From: Algoriphagus yeomjeoni
Lineage (GTDB): Bacteria; Bacteroidota; Bacteroidia; Cytophagales; Cyclobacteriaceae
NCBI RefSeq assembly: GCF_003259505.1
Contig: NZ_QLLK01000001.1
Coordinates: 124,001 to 188,000, forward strand
Direction of reading: 5' to 3'
Length of the DNA stretch: 64,000 nt
This document shows, piece by piece, positions 17,991 to 26,170 of this stretch. The notes beneath the pieces were generated by a model. The model was given only the letters and a program-made list of their open reading frames with translations, did no database searches and was not told the origin of the DNA. Numbering within the stretch: position 1 is the stretch's first letter; each line of letters begins with the position of its first letter. Made by a program: the position numbers and the translations under genes.

Positions 17991-20807
17991 ATGACTTTGA
18001 GCACTTTGCCTACGAAAACGAAAATCGACGACCTCGATCCCAAAGAATTCATCATCATCAAAAACGCCCGGGTGAATAACCTGAAAAGCCTGAGCGTCGC
18101 GATTCCAAGAAATAAATTTGTTGTTGTAACCGGGCTTTCTGGCTCTGGAAAGTCTTCTTTGGCTTTCGATACCCTTTTTGCCGAAGGCCAACGCATGTAC
18201 GTGGAGAGCTTAAGTTCCTACGCCCGCCAGTTCCTAGGCAGGATGGAAAAACCTGATGTAGAATACATCAAAGGTGTAGCTCCGGCAATCGCCATCCAGC
18301 AAAAAGTAAATACTAAAAACCCTCGCTCCACCGTCGGCACAACTACGGAAATCTACGATTACCTGAAGCTACTTTTCTCCCGGATAGGAAAAACGATCTC
18401 GCCGATTTCTGGGAAAGAAGTAAAGCATCACACCGTCACGGACATCGTGGATTACATTCAGTCTTTCGACGAGGGATCAAAAGTCATGATTTCCTGTCCT
18501 CTTCAGATCGAGCGTGGAAGGAAGATCAACCAAGAGCTGGAATTGCTCTTGCAAAAAGGATATACTAGAATCTTGATCGATGATGAAGCTTATTTTGTGG
18601 AAGATTTGCTTCAGGAAAAGAAGATCCCAAAAGGAAAATATGAGATCCTGATCGACCGTGTGGCCGTTCACAAGGAAGACGAAGACAATCAATTCAGAAT
18701 TGCCGATTCAGTACAAACAGCGCTTTTCGAAGGTCATGGAGATTGTAAAATCACCATCCCGGGACAAGAAACAAAGTCATTTTCTGACCGCTTTGAGCTT
18801 GACGGCATGCAGTTCGAAATTCCATCAGTTAATTTTTTCTCTTTCAACAATCCTTTTGGCGCTTGCCGAACCTGCGAGGGTTTTGGAAATGTGCTGGGAA
18901 TAGATCCAGATTTGGTGATTCCTGAGAAAGACCTTTCGGTTTACGAAGGAGCAATTGCGCCATGGCGTGGGGAATCGTCCAGAAGTTGGGTGGAGCCACT
19001 TTTGAAGAAAGGAATCGAATTTGACTTCCCGATTCATCGCGCTTACGAGGATCTGAACGAGAAGGAAAAAGCACTGCTTTGGACTGGAAACAAGTATTTT
19101 AAAGGCTTAGACGCTTTTTTCAAAGACCTGGAAACCAAAACCCATAAGATCCAATATCGCGTGATGCTTTCTCGTTTTCGAGGAAGAACGACGTGCCCAG
19201 ATTGCAAAGGAACTCGCCTGCGCAAAGATGCTTCTTATGTGAAAATCGAAGATAAATCCATTCAGGATATCGTGCTGATGCCGATTGATGAGGCTTTGCC
19301 ATTTTTCAATAGCCTTGATCTTCCGCCACATCAGGCGAAAATAGCCAACCGATTGCTGAAGGAAATCCAAAGTCGATTGGAATATATGGATCAAGTTGGT
19401 TTGGGCTATTTGACATTGAATCGCTTGACTTCTACCCTTTCTGGAGGGGAGTTTCAGCGGATAAAACTGGCGACTTCTTTGGGTTCAGCACTAGTCGGAT
19501 CCATGTATATTCTGGATGAACCGAGCATAGGCCTGCACCCACGGGATACGGATCGATTGATCGAAGTTTTGAAATCTCTCAGGGATCTTGGCAATACGGT
19601 GATCGTGGTAGAGCATGAGGAAAAAGTGATGAAAGCTGCCGATCAAATCATAGATATCGGACCTGATGCGGGAGTTCATGGCGGAGAATTGCTTTTCCAA
19701 GGGCCAATAGCTGAACTCATGACTTCGGCTCAAACCCATACTGCCAAGTATTTGCGTGGGGAAGAGCTGATTTTCCAGAAAGACGGTAACCGAAAGTGGA
19801 AGGATTCAATTACGGTAAAAGGCGCTAGGGAAAATAACCTTAAGAACATTTCTGTAAAATTCCCGCTTAACACGCTCACCTGCGTAACTGGTGTGTCAGG
19901 GTCTGGGAAATCCACTTTGATTAAGAAAGTTCTTTATCCTGCCTTAGGTAAAATGCTTGGAACGGTCATTGACGAAAGTGGAAAGTACGATAAGATTGAA
20001 GGTGATTACAAATCCATTTCCCAAGTGGAATTTGTGGATCAAAATCCAATCGGAAAGTCCTCCAGATCAAATCCTGTAACCTATGTGAAAGCTTATGACG
20101 CGATTCGTATGCTTTTCTCAGAACAGCCTATTTCCAAGCAGCGAGGCTACAAACCTGCTTTTTTCTCTTTCAACGTAGATGGTGGAAGATGTGAAAACTG
20201 TGCTGGCGAAGGAATCACCACTGTAGAAATGCAGTTTATGGCAGATATTCACTTGACCTGTGAATCCTGCAAAGGGAAGCGATTCAAAAATGAGATTCTC
20301 GATGTGAAGTATAAAGAGAAAGATATCTCGGACGTGCTGAATATGACCATCGATGAGGCCCTGGATTTCTTCAAAGGAAAAACCCAGATCATCAATAAAC
20401 TTCAGCCTTTACAGGAAGTTGGGCTTGGCTACATCGGTATGGGACAAAGCTCCAATACACTTTCCGGCGGGGAAGCTCAGCGAGTGAAATTGGCCTCATT
20501 CCTCGGAAAAGGCGGAACAAAATCCAGCGATCATATCTTATTTATCTTCGATGAACCGACAACTGGTCTCCACTTCCACGACATCAAAAAACTTCTCCAC
20601 TCCATCAATGCGCTGATCGATCAAGGTCATTCGGTGATCATCATCGAGCACAATACCGAAGTGATTAAATCTGCCGATTGGGTAATTGATCTCGGTCCAG
20701 AAGGCGGAAATAAAGGAGGATATCTGACTTTCGAAGGAACTCCAGAGGATATGATGAAAGAAGAGGAGAATTATACTGCGAAGTATTTGAGGGAGGCTTT
20801 TGTGTAG
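17991..20807 (+). CDS. uvrA: Excinuclease ABC subunit A
   Basis: 938 aa from the ATG at 17991. The frame is open further upstream, but that part is unlike UvrA and would overlap the divergent promoter region. There are two ABC ATPase modules: Walker A GLSGSGKS (48-55) and signature LSGGEFQRIKLA in the first, GVSGSGKS and LSGGEAQRVKLA in the second. The zinc-finger Cys pairs are present (ACRTCEGFG with CPDCKGTRL; RCENCAGEG with CESCKGKRF). UvrA dimers find bulky DNA lesions and load UvrB in nucleotide excision repair. It is divergent from pnuC. No uvrB or uvrC is nearby. Confidence 0.97.
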   Translation: MTLSTLPTKTKIDDLDPKEFIIIKNARVNNLKSLSVAIPRNKFVVVTGLSGSGKSSLAFDTLFAEGQRMYVESLSSYARQFLGRMEKPDVEYIKGVAPAIAIQQKVNTKNPRSTVGTTTEIYDYLKLLFSRIGKTISPISGKEVKHHTVTDIVDYIQSFDEGSKVMISCPLQIERGRKINQELELLLQKGYTRILIDDEAYFVEDLLQEKKIPKGKYEILIDRVAVHKEDEDNQFRIADSVQTALFEGHGDCKITIPGQETKSFSDRFELDGMQFEIPSVNFFSFNNPFGACRTCEGFGNVLGIDPDLVIPEKDLSVYEGAIAPWRGESSRSWVEPLLKKGIEFDFPIHRAYEDLNEKEKALLWTGNKYFKGLDAFFKDLETKTHKIQYRVMLSRFRGRTTCPDCKGTRLRKDASYVKIEDKSIQDIVLMPIDEALPFFNSLDLPPHQAKIANRLLKEIQSRLEYMDQVGLGYLTLNRLTSTLSGGEFQRIKLATSLGSALVGSMYILDEPSIGLHPRDTDRLIEVLKSLRDLGNTVIVVEHEEKVMKAADQIIDIGPDAGVHGGELLFQGPIAELMTSAQTHTAKYLRGEELIFQKDGNRKWKDSITVKGARENNLKNISVKFPLNTLTCVTGVSGSGKSTLIKKVLYPALGKMLGTVIDESGKYDKIEGDYKSISQVEFVDQNPIGKSSRSNPVTYVKAYDAIRMLFSEQPISKQRGYKPAFFSFNVDGGRCENCAGEGITTVEMQFMADIHLTCESCKGKRFKNEILDVKYKEKDISDVLNMTIDEALDFFKGKTQIINKLQPLQEVGLGYIGMGQSSNTLSGGEAQRVKLASFLGKGGTKSSDHILFIFDEPTTGLHFHDIKKLLHSINALIDQGHSVIIIEHNTEVIKSADWVIDLGPEGGNKGGYLTFEGTPEDMMKEEENYTAKYLREAFV

Positions 20808-20938
20808 CTTTTAGCGTGCAGGAAGCATTTTCATTCCACTTCTTAATTCTCCTTAAATCAAGCGGATGTATTTTATAAGCACCTGCTTAATGGATATATT
20901 AGTTCAGATGTTTTGTTTATCCTAATCTTGAAGCCATC

Positions 20939-21469
20939 ATGATATATCGCATCCTACTGCTATTTTCCCTTTCAGTGTTCCCACTAATTTCTTTTGCCCA
21001 AGAAAGGGTCGTGGTAACAGATCCCGAAATTAAATTCAGCTATATTTTGCCTGATGGTTGGGAGGTCAATGACGACGGCTACGATTATAGGATTACAGCT
21101 AAAAGCCTAGAAAATGCTGTCATGTCCATAACGTATTTAGAGGGCGCTCAGGGAACAGAAAATTTTGAATCTGTTGGTGGAAATCAATCCTTACAAGAAG
21201 ATTTCCTTTTTGAAATTCAGTACATATTACCTGAGGAATTTCCAAATTTAAAAGCGGAGGAAAATGGAACCACGACAATAGACGAAACTCAAGCTAGGTG
21301 GGTAAAATTCTCCTATGGCACAAATGGAGATAAAACGGGCATTTTTTACATGTACCAAAAACTCAATCAAACCTTCAAAATAACCGCAACCTCACGTTCG
21401 GGACAATTCGAAAAAGCGAAGCCTATTTTCACTTCGGTGGTCAATTCTTTCAAAGCAGAAATGAGATAG
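20939..21469 (+). CDS. Small secreted protein, PsbP/DUF1795-like fold possible
   Basis: 176 aa with a signal peptide cut near SFAQ (about residue 21). The mature part begins with a beta-rich stretch (FSYILPDGWEVNDDGYDYRI) and ends with a strand-helix segment (FKITATSRSGQFEKAKPIFTSVVNSF). That pattern resembles small Mog1/PsbP-like lipid- or protein-binding domains. The family match is a weak inference. The gene stands alone, with no partner on its strand. Confidence 0.7.
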   Translation: MIYRILLLFSLSVFPLISFAQERVVVTDPEIKFSYILPDGWEVNDDGYDYRITAKSLENAVMSITYLEGAQGTENFESVGGNQSLQEDFLFEIQYILPEEFPNLKAEENGTTTIDETQARWVKFSYGTNGDKTGIFYMYQKLNQTFKITATSRSGQFEKAKPIFTSVVNSFKAEMR

Positions 21470-21696
21470 TCGTTAGGTGGCATAAAGTTCATTCGAAACT
21501 CATTATCCAGAGTTGGGATTATGGTTTTTGAGTGTAAGGAAGTACGCACTACCTGATCAATTATTTTTGGTTAACCTCTTCATCCCAAAGTTATAAAAAG
21601 TAAAAGCTTGGTATGAATGCCTAACTTCTATCGTTATACCTTTATCAAGAATGAGGACAGCATGAGGTGTATCCCAAGTAATCACGTTTCTCGATC

Positions 21697-22092
21697 CTAA
21701 GCTTTATTGAAGAAATTATCCACCAAAAACTGCTCTTGAGGGAAATTAAAAACCTCCACGATCTTATTTTCCTCAATCTTCCATAGCAAACAAGACATAA
21801 CATTGAGAACAGGTGTGCCGGGCGAAGTGCTCCAGTTTCTGTGACAATCGATCACGTAATTATCATTTACTCCCATTACAATCTGCTCAGCTTTAAAGCC
21901 GAATTCATTTAATTTCTCTAAATATTCCAATAGTTCAGCTATTCCATTTTTTGTGCCGCTAAAGGGATGTTTCCCAGGAATATGCCACTTGACATTTCCA
22001 GCCATTACGCGTTGCATTCCTTCGAAATCAGCAGTTGCATAGGCGTTGAAAAAGCTTTCTACTAATTGGACGTTTGGGTGTTTTTCATTCAT
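21697..22092 (-). CDS. NTF2-like / SnoaL-type protein
   Basis: 131 aa. The pattern VESFFNAYATADFEGMQRVMAGNVKWHIPG at the N-terminus and an alternating beta sheet ending in KIEENKIVEVFNFP are characteristic of the cone-shaped NTF2-like/SnoaL fold. Members are small-molecule isomerases, hydrolases or binding proteins; a function cannot be assigned. It starts 60 bp after the Crp/Fnr regulator stop on the same strand, so the two may be co-transcribed. Confidence 0.8.
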   Translation of the reverse strand: MNEKHPNVQLVESFFNAYATADFEGMQRVMAGNVKWHIPGKHPFSGTKNGIAELLEYLEKLNEFGFKAEQIVMGVNDNYVIDCHRNWSTSPGTPVLNVMSCLLWKIEENKIVEVFNFPQEQFLVDNFFNKA

Positions 22093-22152
22093 TGTTTCTC
22101 AGTTAAGTTGCACAAACTTACCGACTCCAAAACCCTGAAAACTTTAACTACA

Positions 22153-22755
22153 TTAAGTATTTCTATTTTTCCTCTTTTCTATCTGATTGAAATATTCAGG
22201 TGAAACCCCTAAAAAACTGGCGATCCTCCGCTGGGAAAGCCGATCTTTTAGCCTCACATATTTTTTTCTGAACAACTCATACCGTTCTTCGGCGCTTAAT
22301 GACAATTGGTTAATGATACGTTCATTGGCTGCCATACTTGCATTTTCGCTAAGTGTCCTGAAATAAATCGCAAAACTTTGGGAACTTCCTAGCAATTCAT
22401 CTAAAGAAGGTTTTGAGATTTCCAGCACTGTTGAATCCTCTAGTGCTTCTATTTTCATTGCAGAAGGCTTTCTGGTACTGAAACTTTTGAAATCACCTAC
22501 CCACCAATCTTCATGGGGAAAATTGAGGGTATGTGTTTTACCTGATTCGTCAAGAACTGCAGATTGAAATAAACCCGAACTCACAAAACATTCAACCCGG
22601 CAGATATTTCCAGGTTCAAGAAGGACATCTTTCTTTTCCACCTTTCTGATAGAGAAAAAACTGAAAATATGACCTGCTTCAGATTCTTCGAGTTTTACAT
22701 ACTTTTCAATATGATTTCTGAAATTATTAAAATACTCTTCTGATTCTCTTTCCAT
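22153..22755 (-). CDS. Crp/Fnr family transcription regulator
   Basis: 200 aa. The N-terminal cyclic-nucleotide-binding-like beta roll (about 20-125) includes VEKKDVLLEPGNICRVECFVSSG and ends with EISKPSLDELL. A long dimerisation helix and a C-terminal winged helix follow (about 150-195, LSQRRIASFLGVSPEYFNQIEK as recognition helix). It has no Cys cluster for an Fnr-type iron-sulfur centre and lacks a full cAMP-binding signature, so the ligand is unknown. This short Bacteroidetes group often controls a neighbouring gene; the NTF2-like gene downstream is the obvious candidate. Confidence 0.88.
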   Translation of the reverse strand: MERESEEYFNNFRNHIEKYVKLEESEAGHIFSFFSIRKVEKKDVLLEPGNICRVECFVSSGLFQSAVLDESGKTHTLNFPHEDWWVGDFKSFSTRKPSAMKIEALEDSTVLEISKPSLDELLGSSQSFAIYFRTLSENASMAANERIINQLSLSAEERYELFRKKYVRLKDRLSQRRIASFLGVSPEYFNQIEKRKNRNT

Positions 22756-22859
22756 ATAGAAATCTGTTTTCGGTCATCAAGCAAAATTTCCCAGTCGAAA
22801 TTTATCAACTAGCTTATAAGTCTAATTTTATGACTTAAAAGTCAGATTGAAACCCAAAA

Positions 22860-24002
22860 TCACCCACCCAAAAACTCCTTCAACCCCACCGCTCTAACTT
22901 TTTCCGACAGCGGATAACCTGTTTCAATTCTGCAAATCACCAATCCATTCTCAGCTCCGGTATCTTCCATGGTGATCTGAAGTCCTTTGGTGAGCTTGGG
23001 CGACAGGGTGTTTTTGATTTCGATAGCAGTTTTCACTACACCATTTTTCACCAAAAGCAGGTCACATTCCGCTCCCTGATGCGTTCGGTAGAAATAGTAT
23101 TCGTATTCATCACCAAATGTCGAAGCAATCTGCTCGATCACAAATCCTTCCCAAGACGCTCCGATTAAAACTAGATTCTTCAATGCATCCATAGAATCCA
23201 CACCAGTCAGCGAATGCAGTAAACCTGCATCCCGGATAAAAACCTTCGGCGACTTCACCAGTCGCTTCTTGATATTGTGATGAAATGGCTGTAGCACACG
23301 CACCATAAAAGAACCTTCCAAATATTCCAGAAAGCGATTCACCGTCGGTCGCGTGATTCCCAGCGCTCGTGCGAAACTCTCTCCATTCCAAATTCCTCCC
23401 TGAGCATTTGCCAGCATCATCCAAAAGCGCTCCACCAAGCGCGGATCAGTACTCAAACCGATTTGCGCCAAGTCTCTTTCCAGATAGGTTTTGATAAAGT
23501 TCTGCCGCCATAGCCAGGATTCTCTTTCACTCTTTGCCAAAAAAGACAGCGGGAAACCGCCTCGCATCCAGAGTTTTTCCAACTCATCATCGCCCACTTC
23601 CCCCAAGAAAAACGGAGGAAGTTCCAAATAGCCAATTCTACCAGCCAGTGAATCTGCGCTCTTCCGAATCAAATCTGGCGAAGCTGAACCCAAGAGAATA
23701 AACCTTCCCGGCTCGCGCTGCTCATCGATCAGACTTCGCAGCTCGGCAAACAACTCCGGCATTAGCTGAATCTCATCCAAGATCACCGTCTTATCCGCAT
23801 TCCCTTTCAGGAAAAGTTCTGCGTCTTTCAGCTTAGCACGATCAGAGGCTTTTTCCAAGTCGATGTAAATGCTTTCTTTATCTAAAGTGAGATTTTTGAC
23901 AAGCGTAGTTTTCCCTACCTGTCGCGGCCCAAGGAGCCCAATAGCAGGGAAAATCGAGAGATATTCCTGAAGTAATGGAAGAATTAGCCTGTCTTTTACC
24001 AT
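22860..24002 (-). CDS. Solitary AAA ATPase with DUF4143 domain
   Basis: 380 aa. N-terminal AAA_14 domain: Walker A GPRQVGKT (25-32), Walker B VILDEIQ near residue 75, sensor motif FILLGSASPDL. A DUF4143 region follows (about 190-300), then a C-terminal nuclease-like segment with ECDLLLVKNG and TAIEIKNT, resembling a PD-(D/E)xK core (E, D, ExK). Such ATPases are common as solitary genes in bacteria and their role is not established. The start codon (24000-24002) lies inside an inverted repeat that is duplicated 98 bp upstream. A link to mobility or self-regulation is inference. Confidence 0.9.
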   Translation of the reverse strand: MVKDRLILPLLQEYLSIFPAIGLLGPRQVGKTTLVKNLTLDKESIYIDLEKASDRAKLKDAELFLKGNADKTVILDEIQLMPELFAELRSLIDEQREPGRFILLGSASPDLIRKSADSLAGRIGYLELPPFFLGEVGDDELEKLWMRGGFPLSFLAKSERESWLWRQNFIKTYLERDLAQIGLSTDPRLVERFWMMLANAQGGIWNGESFARALGITRPTVNRFLEYLEGSFMVRVLQPFHHNIKKRLVKSPKVFIRDAGLLHSLTGVDSMDALKNLVLIGASWEGFVIEQIASTFGDEYEYYFYRTHQGAECDLLLVKNGVVKTAIEIKNTLSPKLTKGLQITMEDTGAENGLVICRIETGYPLSEKVRAVGLKEFLGG

Positions 24003-24137
24003 GAAAATCGAAAGTTTGATTTACGGATTTCATGGTAAAATAAACGATATTTACCTGTAAAAACAAGTAAGTACTACTTAGGAATTAAATATTTTACCAT
24101 GAAAATCGAAAGTTTAATTTACGATTTTCATGGTAAA
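23994..24137. repeat. Duplicated long palindrome at the start of the AAA-DUF4143 gene
   Basis: Copy 1 (23994-24040) has arms TTTTACCATGAAAATCG and CGGATTTCATGGTAAAA around a 13-nt loop and contains the ATPase start codon. Copy 2 (24093-24137) is a perfect 16-bp inverted repeat, TTTACCATGAAAATCG / CGATTTTCATGGTAAA, with a 13-nt loop differing by one base from copy 1. The copies are 98 bp apart in direct orientation. Read on the minus strand, copy 2 also begins ATGGTAAAA, like the real gene start, but hits a stop after eight codons. Confidence 0.9.
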
Positions 24138-24151
24138 TTCTAAAAATAAAT

Positions 24152-24175
24152 AAGGAGAGTCAAGCGACTCTCCTT
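24152..24175 (-). terminator. Intrinsic terminator of the persulfide dioxygenase-rhodanese operon
   Basis: Perfect stem AAGGAGAGTC (24152-24161) with GACTCTCCTT (24166-24175), loop AAGC. On the minus strand it is followed by a T-rich tail and lies 20 bp past the rhodanese stop. Confidence 0.8.
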
Positions 24176-24195
24176 TTTAAATAGGTCAATCTTCT

Positions 24196-24507
24196 TTAAC
24201 CTACTAACTGATTGACATTGCTCCATGTACCGCCGTTGATGACGTTCTGAAAACCGTTTTGCTCCAAGATGCTCTTCGCTTGTCCGCTTCGATTACCAGA
24301 TCTGCAGAATACTACAATGTTTTTCTTTCCCTTGAATTTGGATAGTTGACTACCAATTTTGTCCAGAGGGATATTCACTGCTCCTTTGACAGACCCTGAG
24401 GCAAACTCGCCCGGCATTCTTACGTCAACAAGAAATGCACCTTCCTGAATTGCCTCGGTGATTTTGCTATTATCCTTGGCTCCGAATATTGATGATAAAA
24501 ACCCCAT
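24196..24507 (-). CDS. Single-domain rhodanese-like sulfurtransferase
   Basis: 103 aa. It is a complete rhodanese domain with the active-site loop CRSGNRSGQ (C68) and the DVRMPGEFASG motif. It starts 11 bp after the stop of the CstB-like gene on the same strand and shares its terminator, so the two form an operon. Together they should move and oxidise sulfane sulfur (persulfides) in the cytosol; this gene would transfer sulfur between thiols, sulfite or cyanide. There is no signal peptide. Confidence 0.9.
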   Translation of the reverse strand: MGFLSSIFGAKDNSKITEAIQEGAFLVDVRMPGEFASGSVKGAVNIPLDKIGSQLSKFKGKKNIVVFCRSGNRSGQAKSILEQNGFQNVINGGTWSNVNQLVG

Positions 24508-24518
24508 AATTGTGTTGT

Positions 24519-25913
24519 TTAATTTTTAACTACTTCATTACCTTTCTCTAACCATTCTTTCATTCCTCCAGAATAATTCTTCACCTCGTCAAAGCCATTT
24601 TTTCTCAATAGAGAATAGGCGATAGAAGCCCTATCTCCACTTTGACAGTGAATGACTACCTGCTTGTCTTTGCTGATTTTATCGAGATTATCCTGCAAGG
24701 TGCCTACGAAAGCATGGTCGGCTCCTTTGACATGCCCCGCATTATACTCCGTAGTATTTCTTACGTCCACCACCTGCACATTTTCTTTCCCTATCAAGGA
24801 TTTGAATTCTTGGATATCTATCACATCAGCAGTCTGAAGTTCAAGACCTAGCTCATCGACATTTTCCACAAAGCCGTAGATATTGTCTAGTCCTATGCGC
24901 ATCAATTTGCGCGTAAGATCTTCCATCTGAGGTTCTTCAGCCACCAGGATAAATTGCTCTTGGTAATTGAGTAACCAACCTGCCCAAGTCGAAAAGGAAT
25001 TGTTACCCTGAATATTGATGCTGTTTGGTAAGAAACCTTTAGCGAAATCAACTTTATTTCTGGTGTCAATTACCTTCAGCCCATCATTTTGAGCCTTGAG
25101 AAATTGATCCTTACTTAATTTGGTTTGCTTTGGCACTTCTACTAGCAGGGGTCTTTTCACCTTATTCAAATGCTTCATCATCGCAAAGTACTTAGGAGGC
25201 TCAGGTTGACCGTCTAGCAAATAATCTACAAACCCCTCTTCGTCAGAAGCATATTGAAGTGCCCAGTTACGAATTTTCTCATAGCCAACTGTGGAGCTAG
25301 GAACGGCTCCCAACGCTTTCCCGCAAGCCGAACCTGCTCCATGCCCAGGCCATACTTGAATGTATTCTGGGAGTTCAGAAAATCGCTGAATAGACTCATA
25401 CATTTGCTTGGCTCCCTGCTCTTGAGTGCCCGCTATTCCTGCTGCTTTCTCTAGTAAATCCGGTCTTCCTACATCCCCTACAAAAACAAAATCCCCTGTG
25501 AAAATCATCACTGGTTTGTCTGTGGCGGGATGATCTGTCAGTAGAAAAGAAATACTCTCAGGCGTATGTCCTGGCGTATGCAGCACTTCCAAGCTTAAGT
25601 TTCCTACCTTAATTTTATCTCCATGAAGAAGGCCTTCATGTTCAAATTCATATTGCCATTCTTTAGGACCTTCATCCGACAAGTACATTGTGGCACCAGT
25701 CACAGCAGCAAGTTCTCGAGAACCGCTCAAAAAATCTGCATGAATATGTGTCTCCGCGATGTGCGTGATCTGCATGTTATTTTGCTTGGCAATCTCCAAA
25801 TAAACATCCATGTCACGCTGTGCATCGATCACGATGGCCACACCTTTTGCCTGGCAGCCAATGAAGTAGCTTCCTTGGGCTAGAGATTTGTCATAAACGT
25901 GTTGAAAGTACAT
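24519..25913 (-). CDS. CstB-like persulfide dioxygenase-sulfurtransferase (MBL fold + two rhodanese domains)
   Basis: 464 aa from the ATG at 25913; the frame is open further upstream but the conserved start is MYFQHVYD. The metallo-beta-lactamase domain (1-250) has H56-x-H58-x-D60 (ETHIHADF), HTPGHTPES and WPGHGAGSACGKALG, as in ETHE1/CstB non-heme-iron persulfide dioxygenases. The first rhodanese domain (about 260-350) lacks the catalytic Cys (LVAEEPQMEDL at the loop). The second (about 365-460) has it (HCQSGDRAS). This dioxygenase / pseudo-rhodanese / rhodanese order is that of Staphylococcus CstB, which oxidises persulfides to thiosulfate. The exact product here is inference. Confidence 0.88.
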   Translation of the reverse strand: MYFQHVYDKSLAQGSYFIGCQAKGVAIVIDAQRDMDVYLEIAKQNNMQITHIAETHIHADFLSGSRELAAVTGATMYLSDEGPKEWQYEFEHEGLLHGDKIKVGNLSLEVLHTPGHTPESISFLLTDHPATDKPVMIFTGDFVFVGDVGRPDLLEKAAGIAGTQEQGAKQMYESIQRFSELPEYIQVWPGHGAGSACGKALGAVPSSTVGYEKIRNWALQYASDEEGFVDYLLDGQPEPPKYFAMMKHLNKVKRPLLVEVPKQTKLSKDQFLKAQNDGLKVIDTRNKVDFAKGFLPNSINIQGNNSFSTWAGWLLNYQEQFILVAEEPQMEDLTRKLMRIGLDNIYGFVENVDELGLELQTADVIDIQEFKSLIGKENVQVVDVRNTTEYNAGHVKGADHAFVGTLQDNLDKISKDKQVVIHCQSGDRASIAYSLLRKNGFDEVKNYSGGMKEWLEKGNEVVKN

Positions 25914-26170
25914 AAGTATAGTTTTTACTGTTGGTAATTCGTTTTGATAATATAAAGTACGCACATGTCATTGCCACGTTCTGAGACTTTTGTCACACTT
26001 GAAATAATAGAAGTGAAAATGAACCCTAGAAAGCTATTCATATATGAGTTTCCTTTTTAAAGTAAAGGGTAGCATGAGTACTTATGAAGACTTTTGAAGC
26101 TTTATGTAATCGGTGCTAAGGCAATTCACAAAACATCTTAACTTTCAGGTGAAAAAAAAACCACTTTCAT

